Positions 7,844 to 16,730 are shown, counted from the first letter of the stretch. The stretch is DNA of 64,000 bases from Luteipulveratus halotolerans (GCF_001247745.1 NZ_LAIR01000002.1:4092001-4156000), one strand, 5' to 3'. Notes: generated from the sequence alone by a model not told the origin. Translations and numbers: made by a program.

Positions 7844-8166
7844 ACGCCTGGCTCACCCTGCTGCTCGCCGGCGTCTTCGAGGTCGGCTACGCGCTCTCGG
7901 TCGGCGGCAGCGACGGTTTCACCGAGCTCCCGTGGTCGGTCGTCGCCGTCGTGTTCTTCCTGCTCACGCTGTACGCCCTGAGCGTCGCCCTCAAGCGCAT
8001 CGACGTCGGCATCGGGTACGCCGTGTGGGCGGGCATCGGCGCGGTCGGCGCGGCACTACTCAGCCCGGTGTTCTTCGACGACACGCTCACCGTCGTACGC
8101 GGCTTCTGGCTGGCGGTCATCATCGGCGGCGTGGTCTGGCTCAAGCTCGCCGACCGCCCCGCTTGA
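7840..8166 (+). CDS. SMR family multidrug efflux subunit 2
   Basis: A 108-residue partner of the preceding gene, starting within its stop (ATGA). Helix 1 carries the conserved glutamate (GVFEVGYALS, Glu near 14) and helix 3 has GIGYAVWAGIGAVG. Four hydrophobic helices fill the chain. Both subunits keep the catalytic Glu, so neither is obviously an inactive partner. Guanidinium export (Gdx-like) is an alternative to drug export; no guanidine riboswitch was recognised upstream. Confidence 0.9.
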   Translation: MNAWLTLLLAGVFEVGYALSVGGSDGFTELPWSVVAVVFFLLTLYALSVALKRIDVGIGYAVWAGIGAVGAALLSPVFFDDTLTVVRGFWLAVIIGGVVWLKLADRPA

Positions 8167-8170
8167 GGCC

Positions 8171-8246
8171 GACGAAACGACCCGCTCTTTGCGAGACGAC
8201 CCGCCGATCCGCGGGTCGTCCCGCAAGGAGCGGGTCGTCTCGCGTC
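8171..8246. repeat. Nested double palindrome, family C copy 2
   Basis: Same architecture as copy 1: outer arms GACGAAACGACCCGCTC and GAGCGGGTCGTCTCG, inner arms GCGAGACGACCCGC (8191-8204) and GCGGGTCGTCCCGC (8211-8224). It lies between the converging SMR-2 and SRPBCC genes. Together the two copies bracket the MerR-SMR cassette. Confidence 0.8.
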
Positions 8247-8248
8247 GG

Positions 8249-8713
8249 TCAGGACGAGCTGTCGAGGACGCGGGCCAGGCGGTCCAGGGAGACCAGTGCC
8301 TCGCGGCGTACGCCGACCGGCACAATCGCGGCGCGACCGGGCACCCGTACGCCGCCCGTGAGAGCCACCCGGGTGCCGCCGCCCGGCTCGGGGGCGGCCG
8401 CCATCGCGACGAGGAGCAGCCGGCTCTGCAGCCAGCAGTAGCCCGGGCGCACGACACCGTGGAGGCGGGCGCGCATGCCGTAGTGGCTGCGGGCGAGCAG
8501 CGTGACGGTCTCCTGGTCACGCGCCTCGACGCGTACCTGACGCATGTCGGGCTGCACGAGGGTGAAGCCGTGCTCGAAGTCGGCGAGCACCGCCCACACG
8601 TCGTCGACGCTCGCGTCGAGGACACGCTCGGTGACGTCGGCGCCGCTCACTCCAGCGGCCAACGCACGCAGGCGCTGCACCGAGTTCGTCTGTGCCACAG
8701 GCCAGTTCGTCAT
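8249..8713 (-). CDS. SRPBCC family protein
   Basis: A 154-residue START/Bet v1-like protein. After a polar leader, ERVLDASVDDVWAVLADFEHG opens the fold in the usual way, and the final helix (RREALVSLDRLARVLDSS) closes the hydrophobic cavity. Ligand unknown. The start ATG overlaps the stop of the upstream sigma-factor remnant (ATGA), so the two were one transcription unit. The sigma gene is broken in this sequence, which leaves the SRPBCC gene without an intact translational leader. Confidence 0.75.
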   Translation of the reverse strand: MTNWPVAQTNSVQRLRALAAGVSGADVTERVLDASVDDVWAVLADFEHGFTLVQPDMRQVRVEARDQETVTLLARSHYGMRARLHGVVRPGYCWLQSRLLLVAMAAAPEPGGGTRVALTGGVRVPGRAAIVPVGVRREALVSLDRLARVLDSSS

Positions 8714-9187
8714 GCGGTCCACTCCGTCCTGAACCGGCGACGTGCGCGGTGCAGTCGTGACTTGATCGTGCCTTCGGGGAGAGCGAGCAGCTGGGCGGTC
8801 GTCGCCTCGTCGACGCCTTCGAGGTCGCGCAGGACCAGGACGGCGCGATGCTCGGGGGAGAGTCGTTCGAGCACGTCGCGGACGTCGGCTGCCAGCGTCG
8901 GGTCGCCGGGGGGCGGGGACCTGCGCGAGCAGCTTGTCCGAGGGGCCGCGGCGACGCGCGTCGCGGCGAGCGTGGCGGACGGCCTCGCGCACCGCGATAG
9001 CGCGCGTCCAGCCGATCAGCGCCACCGGATCGCGCAACGTCGGCAGGGCCCGCATCACCGCGATGAGTGCGTCCTGCGCGGCGTCAGCGCCGCTGTCGAG
9101 GGCGATCGGGACGCAGACGTTTCGTGGGTCGGCCCTGATGCGCGAGCGCGGCTGGCACGGCTGGACCCGGATGGAACGCGTCCGCTG
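8710..9187 (-). pseudogene. ECF-type sigma factor, frameshifted and N-terminally incomplete
   Basis: Region 2 (ADAAQDALIAVMRALPTLRD, then TRAIAVREAVRHARR) reads in one frame to about 8913. Region 4 (VRDVLERLSPEHRAVLVLRD ... EGTIKSRLHRARRRF) reads in another frame to the stop at 8710. The switch falls at a run of six G on the + strand (8908-8913); removing one base joins the halves as LLAQVPAPGDPT. No ATG, GTG or TTG is seen in the region 2 frame between 9110 and the neighbouring gene at 9201, so the N-terminus is also doubtful. Either a sequencing error in the homopolymer or a real, perhaps phase-variable, inactivation. Confidence 0.75.
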
Positions 9188-9200
9188 ACGCTGCGCAGGG

Positions 9201-10550
9201 TCAGAGCGCGGGGATGGTGCGGTTGATGCGGAACATGTTGTCCGCGTCGTAGTGACTCTTGGCCGCCCGCAGCCGCTGGAAGGCCTCGGGCGTGAACGCC
9301 GACTCGATCTCCTCAGGGGTGCCCGCGTCGGCGAGGAACATCGGGTTGACCGCGCCGATGCCCCACGGCGCCATGGCCGTGTGCAGCTCGTCCTGGGCGG
9401 CGTACGCCGTCGCCGCGTCGATCCCCACGAGCGGCGTGCCCGTGTAGAGGCTGAACGTGCCGTCGCGTCGGCCGACCGCGGCCCGGCCGTCGGGGTCGTC
9501 CGACAGCGCACCGCCGAGGTGGCGGACCTCGGCGAGGTAGCGGTCGTCGCCGTCACTGCCCACCCGCGCCACGAGCGCCTCGACCGCGTCGTCGTCGAGC
9601 TCGCCGAGCAGGCTGTTCCTGCCCGCGAAGACCGTCGGCGTCGTCGGCTCGTGGTGGATGGTGGCGACGTCGGCGTAGCGCATCGGGCCGATGGCGCCCA
9701 TCACCGCCGGGCCGCCCGCGGCCTGCACGGCGTCGACGAAGCCCGTCGCCGGCGTACCGAGCGAGAGGAAGCGCACCTGCACCGTGCGCTGACCGCGGAT
9801 CGGCTCGGGGATGAACGGCTGGTCGGGCATCTGCATCGACGCGATCGAGGTCGCGACGTCAGCGGGGCAGTCACGCACCCAGTCGAAGTACGCGCGTACG
9901 ACGGCGTCCGCGCTGGCACCGGTGAACGCCAGGCTGCCGCCGATGATCTCGTCGACCTCGACGAGATCGACCTCGACGGAGGTCACGACGCCGAAGTTGC
10001 CGCGGGCTCCAAGCAGGGCCCAGAACAGCTCGGCCTCCGACTCCGGCGTCACGGTGCGCAGCCGGGCATCGGCGGTGACCACGTCGATCGAGCGGACGCG
10101 GTCCGCGGCGTACCCGTACATCCGCCCGAGCATCGGCATGCCACCGCCGAGCAGGTAGCCGATGAATCCGGTCGCGCCGGTCGAGCCGCCGAGCGGAGCG
10201 AGCCCGTGCGGCGCCGCCGCGGCGAGCACGTCCGAGCCTCGGGCACCCGCCGAGACGCGAGCGGTCCGGGCATCGGCGTCGACCTCGACCTCGCGCATGC
10301 GGTGGGTCGTGATGAGTACGCCGTCCGCAGCCACCGTGGGGCCGTGACCCGTCGCCTGGACGCCGACGGACAGACCCTCGCGACCGGCGTACTCGACCGC
10401 GGTGACGATGTCCTGCGCCGACATCGCGCAGACGACGAGCCGGGGCGCGTGGGTCACGATGCCGTTGTATCCGGCGATCTCCTCGGCGAATCCGTCGTCG
10501 TCGGGACGGAGCACGGGGCAGTCGGTCTTGGGGAGCTGGGTCGCAGTCAT
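9201..10550 (-). CDS. FAD-dependent oxidoreductase, berberine-bridge (BBE) type
   Basis: A 449-residue PCMH-type flavoprotein resembling 6-hydroxy-D-nicotine oxidases. The FAD domain spans roughly residues 30-210, with QATGHGPT near 63 (His is the usual covalent FAD attachment site) and GGSTGATGFIGYLLGGGMP near 120-138. ELFWALLGARGNFGVVTS near 175 is another family signature. The C-terminal BBE segment YDADNMFRINRTIP ends the protein. The Cys used for a second FAD bond in bicovalent members is not evident. Substrate unknown. It is divergent from the anti-sigma-type ATPase gene. Confidence 0.88.
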   Translation of the reverse strand: MTATQLPKTDCPVLRPDDDGFAEEIAGYNGIVTHAPRLVVCAMSAQDIVTAVEYAGREGLSVGVQATGHGPTVAADGVLITTHRMREVEVDADARTARVSAGARGSDVLAAAAPHGLAPLGGSTGATGFIGYLLGGGMPMLGRMYGYAADRVRSIDVVTADARLRTVTPESEAELFWALLGARGNFGVVTSVEVDLVEVDEIIGGSLAFTGASADAVVRAYFDWVRDCPADVATSIASMQMPDQPFIPEPIRGQRTVQVRFLSLGTPATGFVDAVQAAGGPAVMGAIGPMRYADVATIHHEPTTPTVFAGRNSLLGELDDDAVEALVARVGSDGDDRYLAEVRHLGGALSDDPDGRAAVGRRDGTFSLYTGTPLVGIDAATAYAAQDELHTAMAPWGIGAVNPMFLADAGTPEEIESAFTPEAFQRLRAAKSHYDADNMFRINRTIPAL

Positions 10551-10691
10551 GGGCGGCCTTTCGTCGAGTCGGTCGTGCCGTGGCTGTGGGTGGATCTACT
10601 GGTCTGACGGAGGCCACGGCCACGGTGTGACGAGAGGTCGCGAGGTGGCTGGGATAGCAGGAAGGGCGATCCTGGTGTGATCGGCGGACGA

Positions 10692-10720
10692 TTGAAGTGC
10701 TTGCTGCAGTTTGCGATGAT
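10692..10720 (+). promoter_or_regulatory. Candidate promoter of the ATPase gene
   Basis: TTGAAG (10692-10697) and GATGAT (10715-10720) are separated by 17 bases and lie 42 bases before the ATG at 10763. This fits a housekeeping-sigma promoter but is a pattern match only. Confidence 0.35.
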
Positions 10721-10762
10721 CGCCGCTGGCCACCTGTCGACGACAGATCAGGATCCCCCCGT

Positions 10763-11200
10763 ATGACGACGCAGACCAAGAAGAAGCAGATGGACGCACG
10801 CGTACGCACAGTTCGACTCGCCTGGACGCTGGAGTCCGTGCCCGAGATCCGGCGGGTCCTGGTCGAAGACCTGTCCGACGGCTCGGTCCCGGACGAGATC
10901 GTCCACGAGGCCGAGACGGTCGTGTGCGAGCTCGTCTCCAACGCCGTCCGCCACGCCAAGCCGCTGCCCGACGGCAGCGTCCGCGTGCACTGGAAGGTGC
11001 GCGCACCGCGCGTCGAGCTCGAGGTGACCGACGGCGGCGGCGAGGGCATCCCCGCCCCCAAGCCGCCTGCCACCTGGGCGCCCGCCGGCCGTGGCCTGCG
11101 CATCGTCCGCAGCATGGCCCACGAGTGGGGCGTCAGCGAAGAACGCCAGGGCCGCACCGTCTGGGCTGCCCTCGGTGGCCCCTCGCGTCGCCGCGCCTGA
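10763..11200 (+). CDS. Anti-sigma/serine-kinase-type ATP-binding protein (HATPase)
   Basis: A 145-residue single-domain GHKL ATPase like those common in actinobacteria (RsbW/SpoIIAB-like). The N box ELVSNAVRHA is near residue 53, the G1 box VTDGGGEGIP near 90 and the G2 box AGRGLRIVRSMAHEWG near 113. Such proteins bind or phosphorylate anti-anti-sigma factors; no partner gene is adjacent. A 22-codon upstream extension exists but covers the candidate promoter, so ATG 10763 is used. A stem-loop terminator follows at 11215. Confidence 0.85.
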   Translation: MTTQTKKKQMDARVRTVRLAWTLESVPEIRRVLVEDLSDGSVPDEIVHEAETVVCELVSNAVRHAKPLPDGSVRVHWKVRAPRVELEVTDGGGEGIPAPKPPATWAPAGRGLRIVRSMAHEWGVSEERQGRTVWAALGGPSRRRA

Positions 11201-11214
11201 CCTCAGCACTTTCT

Positions 11215-11257
11215 CGAACGCCGACCGGCACCGTCCCCCACGGCCGGTCGGCGTTCG
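11215..11257 (+). terminator. Stem-loop terminator after the HATPase gene
   Basis: Perfect 15-base arms CGAACGCCGACCGGC (11215-11229) and their complement (11243-11257) around a 13-base loop, 15 bases after the stop. There is no T-run, as often in GC-rich actinobacteria. Confidence 0.7.
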
Positions 11258-11282
11258 CATGTCCGCGGCGGCGAGCTCGTCC

Positions 11283-11424
11283 ACCGCTGGTTGAGCCGGG
11301 CGAGCCCCACCGGGGCGAGCCCGTGTCGAAACCGGGTGGGCTGCGGGGAGACTCGTCGCTCGCGGCTGCGGTGGTTTCGACACGGACCTCCGCTTGCGCT
11401 CCGGTCCGGCTCAACCGGCGAGGC
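11283..11424. repeat. Interspersed palindromic repeat, GGTTTCGACACGG type
   Basis: The left arm runs GGTTGAGCCGG ... CCGTGTCGAAACC and the right arm GGTTTCGACACGG ... CCGGCTCAACCGG, with GGGAGACTC in the centre. The same plan appears at 18927-19104, 40414-40573 and 60797-60905. Confidence 0.75.
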
Positions 11425-11440
11425 GGCTAGGGTCGCCCGG

Positions 11441-12862
11441 GTGAACCTGCCGCGCCGCCCTCGCGCCTTCGGCGCTGCGGCCGGCGTGGTCGCGTTCGTC
11501 TGGTTCACCGTGCTGGCCCTGGCGCGCTGGAACGAAGGCCGCGCGACGTCGTACGACCTGGGCATCTTCAGCCAGTCGGCCCAGGCGTGGAGCCGCGGCC
11601 ACCTGCCCCGCTCGTTCATCCGCGGCGACCACACGCTGCTGGCCGACCACTTCAGCCCGGCGACCGCGGTGTTCGGGGCGGCCTGGCGGGTGTGGCCCGA
11701 CCCGCGCGTGCTGCTGCTCACCCAGGCCCTGTGCCTCGCGGTCGGCGTCGCGGTCATGGTCGGTACGACGGCCGCACGCCTCGGTCCACGCGCGGGCGTG
11801 CTCGTCGCCCTCGTCGGCTGCGCTGGTAAGCCGCTCGTCGCGGGCGACCTGTTCGACGTGCACGAGGTGGCGCTCGGCGTGCCGGTCGTCGCCGTCCTCT
11901 GCCGGGCGCTGCTCGACCGCCGTTGGCGCACGGCCGTCATCGCGGGCCTCGCGCTCGTGCTGGTCAAGGAGGACCTCGGCCTGACCGTCGGCATGGCCGG
12001 CATCGTGTGGTGGTGGCGCTCCGACCGGTCCGGCCGTGAGATGCGAAAAGGCCTGGTGCTGTGCGTGATCGGAGCGCTCGGCCTGCTCACGGCCATGCTC
12101 GTGATCGGCCACTTCAACCCGAGCGGCCACACGTCGTACCTCGACTACTTCACCGGCGGCAGCGGCGGCGACCTGGCGGCGCACTCGGAGCCGCCCGTGC
12201 ACCAGCTCGCTCTCGACCGCCGCGTCGTCCCGTTGTTCATGCTGACCGTGAGCACGTTCGTGATCGGCTGGCGCTCGTCGATCCTGTGGCTCGCGCTGCC
12301 GACGCTGGCGTGGCGGATGGTGTCGTCCAACGCGTCGTACTGGTCCTCCGACAACCACTACGACCTGGTGCTGTGGCCGATCGCGGTCGCCGCGGCGGTC
12401 GACGCCTGGCCGCGCTGGCGGGAGAGGCGACCACTCGCGTACGGGCTCGTCGCCGTCAGCGCCGTCATCAGCGTGGTCGCGAGCATCGGGTTCGTCGCCG
12501 ACCGCGGCGTCAACCCGGCGCACGCGCTGACCCGCGCCGAGCGGCTGGACCGCCTCGACGAGCTGATGCGCAGCGTGCCCGCCGGCGATCGCGTCGCCGC
12601 GCAGAACAGCCTCGGCCCCTACCTCATCCCGCGGTACGACGTCACGATGCTCGGCGTCGACCGGCCCGAACGCGTGCGCTGGGCCGTGCTCGTCGACGAC
12701 GACCGCCGCGAGTTCCAGGCGCAGCCGTGCGAGCGGTCGACGTACCTCGAGGATCTCGCGCAGCACCCGGACTGGCTGGTGCGGCGCCAGGGCGACCTGG
12801 TGCTGGTGCGGTTGCCGACCGAGCAGCCGTCCGGCCTGCGGGCGTGTGCGCCGCAAAGATAG
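11441..12862 (+). CDS. DUF2079 polytopic membrane protein
   Basis: A 473-residue integral membrane protein with about 10 hydrophobic segments. The N-terminal family signature is clear: TSYDLGIFSQSAQAW near residues 35-50 and DHTLLADHFSPATAVFG near 65-82. DUF2079 proteins resemble GT-C glycosyltransferases, and the Asp/His motifs in the first loops would sit on the outer face. The C-terminal 80 residues are soluble (RLDELMRSVPAGDRVAAQN onwards). GTG at 11441 is chosen because the upstream frame is repeat DNA. It heads a run of envelope-related genes up to 16015. Confidence 0.8.
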   Translation: MNLPRRPRAFGAAAGVVAFVWFTVLALARWNEGRATSYDLGIFSQSAQAWSRGHLPRSFIRGDHTLLADHFSPATAVFGAAWRVWPDPRVLLLTQALCLAVGVAVMVGTTAARLGPRAGVLVALVGCAGKPLVAGDLFDVHEVALGVPVVAVLCRALLDRRWRTAVIAGLALVLVKEDLGLTVGMAGIVWWWRSDRSGREMRKGLVLCVIGALGLLTAMLVIGHFNPSGHTSYLDYFTGGSGGDLAAHSEPPVHQLALDRRVVPLFMLTVSTFVIGWRSSILWLALPTLAWRMVSSNASYWSSDNHYDLVLWPIAVAAAVDAWPRWRERRPLAYGLVAVSAVISVVASIGFVADRGVNPAHALTRAERLDRLDELMRSVPAGDRVAAQNSLGPYLIPRYDVTMLGVDRPERVRWAVLVDDDRREFQAQPCERSTYLEDLAQHPDWLVRRQGDLVLVRLPTEQPSGLRACAPQR

Positions 12863-12873
12863 GCTCACCCCCC

Positions 12874-13749
12874 ATGGGGAAGGCTTCACGGCGCAAGGCG
12901 CAGGACAAGAAGGCACCACGCGATCCGAGCACGCTGCCGGCGCCGTTCGTCGCACGACCGTTCGAGGGGCTGCCCTCCGAGACCGACTGGGTCGCGCTGC
13001 GCGAGATCGTACCGGCCGCGACCGCGACGATCCGCTACACGCACGACGGCGAGTCGGCGCAGGCCACCGTCGCGACCGTGCTGCCGATGGCGTGGCCGGG
13101 CCTGCACCGCGACGGCGGCGAGCGCATGATCGCCCTGCAGTCCGGTGCCACCAGCGGTGACGCCAGCCGCGACCTCGCCCAGGCCCTGATCTCGGTCGCC
13201 CAGCTGCCCGAGGGGCAGGCGCTCACGACGGTGCCGCGTACGACGGCGGGCACCCCGCGTCTGCAGGACCTCCTCGACGCCGACCAGACCTTCGACGTCG
13301 AGCTGCACGAGGGCTTCGACTTCTGGGTGGCCGGTGCCGACCTCGACGCCGACGGGCGCGAGTCGCTCGAGCGCGCCAACGAGGCCGCCGCCCCGACGAA
13401 GCGCCTGACCGCAGCCGCGTCCGCGTACTGGTGCCGCATCGGTGACCGCACGTTCGTGCGCTGGGTACTGCCGCACCACGAGGACAAGGCCACCGACGCC
13501 CTCGCCCGTCTGCACGCCTCCGACCGCAGCCGTCTCGGCGACGGCCGGCTGCTCGGCGCGTTCCGCGCGTCCGGGCTGCTCGTGCCCGTCTGGGAGATCG
13601 ACCCGGCCACCGAGCCCGAGGCGCTCGACGAGCCGCTGGCCGCGCTCTCGGGTGCGCTCGACGAGGTGCTCGCCTCCACCGACGCGCTGACGGCCGACGA
13701 GCGCCGCGCTCGCAACGGCATCGTCAGCCGTCAGGTCACGCTGCGCTGA
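12874..13749 (+). CDS. DUF5926 family protein
   Basis: A 291-residue cytoplasmic protein with the characteristic basic N-terminus MGKASRRKAQDKK and a conserved body rich in acidic residues. No enzyme motif is evident. It lies 11 bases after DUF2079, and its stop overlaps the start of the next glycosyltransferase (TGATG), so translation is probably coupled. Function unknown; the coupling to two glycosyltransferases suggests a link to envelope glycan synthesis. Confidence 0.75.
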   Translation: MGKASRRKAQDKKAPRDPSTLPAPFVARPFEGLPSETDWVALREIVPAATATIRYTHDGESAQATVATVLPMAWPGLHRDGGERMIALQSGATSGDASRDLAQALISVAQLPEGQALTTVPRTTAGTPRLQDLLDADQTFDVELHEGFDFWVAGADLDADGRESLERANEAAAPTKRLTAAASAYWCRIGDRTFVRWVLPHHEDKATDALARLHASDRSRLGDGRLLGAFRASGLLVPVWEIDPATEPEALDEPLAALSGALDEVLASTDALTADERRARNGIVSRQVTLR

Positions 13750-14453
13750 TGCCTGGCACGTTCGTCGCGATCATCCCGGCCAAGGACGAAGCCGACCGGG
13801 TGATCTCGACGATCCGTGCGGTCCAGACCATCGCCGGAGTCGACACCGTCGTGGTCGTCGACGACGGATCCCGTGACGCCACAGGCGATCTCGCGCGCGG
13901 GGCCGGCGCCACCGTCGTACGCCACGACACCAACCGGGGCAAGGCCGCCGCCATGACGTCCGGTGCTGCGGCTGCTGCTGCCGCCGGTCTCGGCGAGCTG
14001 CCGCTGCTGTTCGTCGACGCCGACCTCGAAGGCTCGGCTGCCGCGCTCGGCGTGCTCGTCGGGCCGGTCGTCGCCGGCGAGGCCGACTTGACCATCGCGG
14101 TGCTGCCCCCTCAGAAGGTCGCGGGCGGTGGCCATGGGTTCGTGGTTCGGTTGGCACGCAACGGAATTCGCAGCCTCACGGGGTTCGAGGCACAGCAGCC
14201 GCTGTCCGGTATGCGCTGCCTCAGCCGGTCGGCGTACGACGCCGCGCAGCCCTTCGCCCGCGGCTGGGGTGTCGAGACGGGCATGACCGTCGACGTACTG
14301 CGTGCCGGGCTGACGGTGCGCGAGGTGCCGTGCGAGCTGCACCACCGCGTCACCGGGTCCGACTGGCGCGGCCAGGTGCACCGGGCCGAGCAGTACCGCG
14401 ACGTGTGGATAGCCCTCGCCCGGAGGCGGCTCAAGGGGCGACTGACGCGATGA
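13749..14453 (+). CDS. Family 2 glycosyltransferase (polyprenyl-phosphate sugar synthase-like)
   Basis: A 234-residue GT-A enzyme. The nucleotide-sugar site shows VAIIPAKDEADRV at the N-terminus, VVVVDDGSRDAT near residue 35 and the metal-binding FVDADLEG near 96. The catalytic region QQPLSGMRCLSR is near 156. It has no obvious C-terminal membrane helices, so it is probably a peripheral DPM1-like enzyme that charges polyprenyl phosphate. The next gene, overlapping by four bases (ATGA), is a polytopic mannosyltransferase that would use such a donor. Confidence 0.85.
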   Translation: MPGTFVAIIPAKDEADRVISTIRAVQTIAGVDTVVVVDDGSRDATGDLARGAGATVVRHDTNRGKAAAMTSGAAAAAAAGLGELPLLFVDADLEGSAAALGVLVGPVVAGEADLTIAVLPPQKVAGGGHGFVVRLARNGIRSLTGFEAQQPLSGMRCLSRSAYDAAQPFARGWGVETGMTVDVLRAGLTVREVPCELHHRVTGSDWRGQVHRAEQYRDVWIALARRRLKGRLTR

Positions 14454-16015
14454 TCACGGCGATCGAGCGACTCCGGATCCCGTTGCTGCTGCTGGCTTTC
14501 GGGCTGCTGTTCCTGGTGGCGGGTGCTGATCCGTCGGCCGCGAAGCCGCCCCTCGGCACCTCCGGCTGGGCCCCCGGTGACCTCGGTCTGACCCTCGGCT
14601 CGAAGGCCGTCACGATCCTGCTGTTCATCGCCTACGGCTCAGGTGCGCTCGCCGTCCTGATCGGGCTGCTGCGACCCCGGCTCAAGCACCGCTGGGTCGT
14701 GTGGGTCGTGATCCTCGCCGCGCTGATGCTGTGGACCGCGCCGATGGGCAGCGGCGACCACACCAACTACGCCGCGTACGGCCGCATCGCGATCCAGGGC
14801 GGCGACCCCTACGTCCAGTCGCCGCACGACTGGCACGGCGGCCTGGACCCGATCACGGCGTCCGTGCAGCCGCCGTGGCAGGAGACGCCCAGCATCTACG
14901 GCCCGTTCGCGACCGCCCTGATGGCGGTGTCGTCGTGGATCGGCGGCGACAACCTGCGACAGACCGTGTGGGTGTGGCAGATCTTTATCATCGCCGCGTG
15001 GCTCGCGATGCGGTTCGTGCTGCTGCGGCTGGCCGTCGGCGATCGCGCCCAGGGCCGCGTCGACGTGCTGTGGACGTTCAACCCTGTGCTGTTCGGCGTG
15101 CTCGTGCTCGGCGCCCACGTCGACGTCATCGCGGGCGTGTTCGCTTGTGCCGCACTGCTGCTCGCGCGCCGAGAGCCCTTCTACGCCGGCCTGTGCGTCG
15201 GTGCCGCGATCAGCACGAAGGTGACCTATGGCGTGGTCGCGCTCGGCATCGTGTGGGCGTGGCGCGCGGCCGTGCTCAGACACCCGACGTGGGTCGGTCG
15301 CGACGCGCCGCGCACGCTCGGCGAGCGGCTGCGGTGGCTCGTGCGCCCGATCAGCTCGGCCGTCGGCGCCCGGCGCAGCGTGCTGCGGCTGATCGGCGGT
15401 GCGCTCCTGGTGATCGCGCCCTGCTACGTCGTCGCCGGCCCCAACGTGCTGCACCAGCTCGGCGCCGCGGGCGGGTCGTTCTCGTACGCCACGCCCGCTG
15501 CCCCGCTGTGGCGTGGCCTGCGGCACGTCCTGCCCGAGTGGGCGGTCACGACGGTCGTGTTCACGCTCGCGATCGCCGGCATGATCGCGCTCGCCTGGGT
15601 GCTGCAGCGCGTGATCGCTCGCCTCGACCTCGGCCGCCGTATCCCCGACGCCACCACCCGCCAGGCGGTCACGACCACGTGGGCGCTGTCGACGGCGTAC
15701 GTCCTGTGCGCGCCCTACTCCCTGCCCTGGTACGACACGCTCACGTGGGCTCTGCTGCCGCTGCTGGTCGAGCTCGCCTGGGACTCGGTGCTGGTCTTCC
15801 GCTACGTGTTCATGGCGCTGGCGTACGTCCCGGGTCGAGTGCTCGAGCTGAGTCCGGGCGTCAAGGACTGGACGCTCGGCTTCCGTCAGAACGTCGCGCC
15901 GTGGGCGGGCTGGATCTCGTTGATCGCGCTGGTGCTGCTGGCGTTGCGCGTACGCCGACCGCGCCGGCCGGCCGCGTCCGGCGCCACCCGACTGCGCCGC
16001 CTCACGCGTTCGTAG
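14450..16015 (+). CDS. Polytopic GT-C mannosyltransferase (MptA/MptB-like)
   Basis: A 521-residue membrane protein with about 12-13 helices. GSGDHTNYAAYGRIAIQGGDPYV near residues 99-120 is the periplasmic first loop typical of polyprenyl-phosphomannose-dependent alpha-1,6-mannosyltransferases, and QETPSIYGPF near 145 is a second family motif. It is translationally coupled to the GT2 gene, consistent with donor supply followed by transfer to a lipoglycan outside the membrane. The exact linkage is inferred. Confidence 0.82.
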   Translation: MITAIERLRIPLLLLAFGLLFLVAGADPSAAKPPLGTSGWAPGDLGLTLGSKAVTILLFIAYGSGALAVLIGLLRPRLKHRWVVWVVILAALMLWTAPMGSGDHTNYAAYGRIAIQGGDPYVQSPHDWHGGLDPITASVQPPWQETPSIYGPFATALMAVSSWIGGDNLRQTVWVWQIFIIAAWLAMRFVLLRLAVGDRAQGRVDVLWTFNPVLFGVLVLGAHVDVIAGVFACAALLLARREPFYAGLCVGAAISTKVTYGVVALGIVWAWRAAVLRHPTWVGRDAPRTLGERLRWLVRPISSAVGARRSVLRLIGGALLVIAPCYVVAGPNVLHQLGAAGGSFSYATPAAPLWRGLRHVLPEWAVTTVVFTLAIAGMIALAWVLQRVIARLDLGRRIPDATTRQAVTTTWALSTAYVLCAPYSLPWYDTLTWALLPLLVELAWDSVLVFRYVFMALAYVPGRVLELSPGVKDWTLGFRQNVAPWAGWISLIALVLLALRVRRPRRPAASGATRLRRLTRS

Positions 16016-16032
16016 CCGTCGAGCCCGTCGCG

Positions 16033-16080
16033 CACCCTTTGAGGAAGCGTGAGGTGGTGCGCACGCTTCCTCACAGGGTG
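16033..16080. terminator. Long hairpin between converging genes
   Basis: Arms CACCCTTTGAGGAAGCGTG (16033-16051) and CACGCTTCCTCACAGGGTG (16062-16080) match with one mismatch over 19 bases and a 10-base loop. It lies between the mannosyltransferase and hydrolase ends. Confidence 0.75.
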
Positions 16081-16099
16081 GGGTGGGGCCGCAAACGGG

Positions 16100-16696
16100 T
16101 CAGCCGGCGCCGAGGCCCGCGGCGAAGTCGTCGATCGCGTCCACGGCCTTGCGGTGAGCGGCCATCGACGCCCGCCAGTCGTCGTCGATCTCAAGGCCGT
16201 GGTCGGCGCGCGGGATCTCGACGACGCGCCCGGCGAGAGGCTGGTCGAGCCGCCACAGCCGATCAGCGGTGCCGCCGATGAGCAGCGACGGCGCGGCGTA
16301 CGACGTCAACGCCTCGGCCACCTCCCACTCGGGCAGCAGCGGGGTGAGCCACACGCCCGGCAGCCGGCGGGCGGACGCCCACGGTGCCGCCCAGGTGCCG
16401 AGTGACTTGGCGACGACCAGCGTGGTGTCCGCGGTCGGCGCTTCGTCGGCGGCGCGCTCGGCGGCGTACTCGACCAGCTCGCGTGCCTCGGTGATGCCGA
16501 TGCCGGACGCGTCCCAGTCGACGACCTGCACGTGCCAGCCCGCGTCGTACAGCGCTCGGCAGGTCCAGTGCAGCAGCGGTCGCGCCACGGGGTAGCCACT
16601 GCCGGGCAGCACGATCACGCGGCGCGCGACGTGCTCAGGCACCTCGGCGCGCGGGTCCCAGCTGCCGGTGCGGACGCGGTCGGCGTACGACGTCAT
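16100..16696 (-). CDS. Small alpha/beta hydrolase
   Basis: A 198-residue alpha/beta-hydrolase-like protein. The nucleophile elbow appears as VVAKSLGTWAA near residue 97 (Ser in KSLG), an Asp candidate in IGGTADRLW near 148 and the His in PRADHGLEID near 172. RVIVLPGSGYP near 28 is the oxyanion region. The chain is short, with a minimal lid. Substrate unknown. It is transcribed away from the large membrane protein upstream, with palindrome A2 between them. Confidence 0.75.
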   Translation of the reverse strand: MTSYADRVRTGSWDPRAEVPEHVARRVIVLPGSGYPVARPLLHWTCRALYDAGWHVQVVDWDASGIGITEARELVEYAAERAADEAPTADTTLVVAKSLGTWAAPWASARRLPGVWLTPLLPEWEVAEALTSYAAPSLLIGGTADRLWRLDQPLAGRVVEIPRADHGLEIDDDWRASMAAHRKAVDAIDDFAAGLGAG

Positions 16697-16730
16697 GGCC
16701 ACAAGAGTGCCCGGCCGCGGCGCCCCCTTG

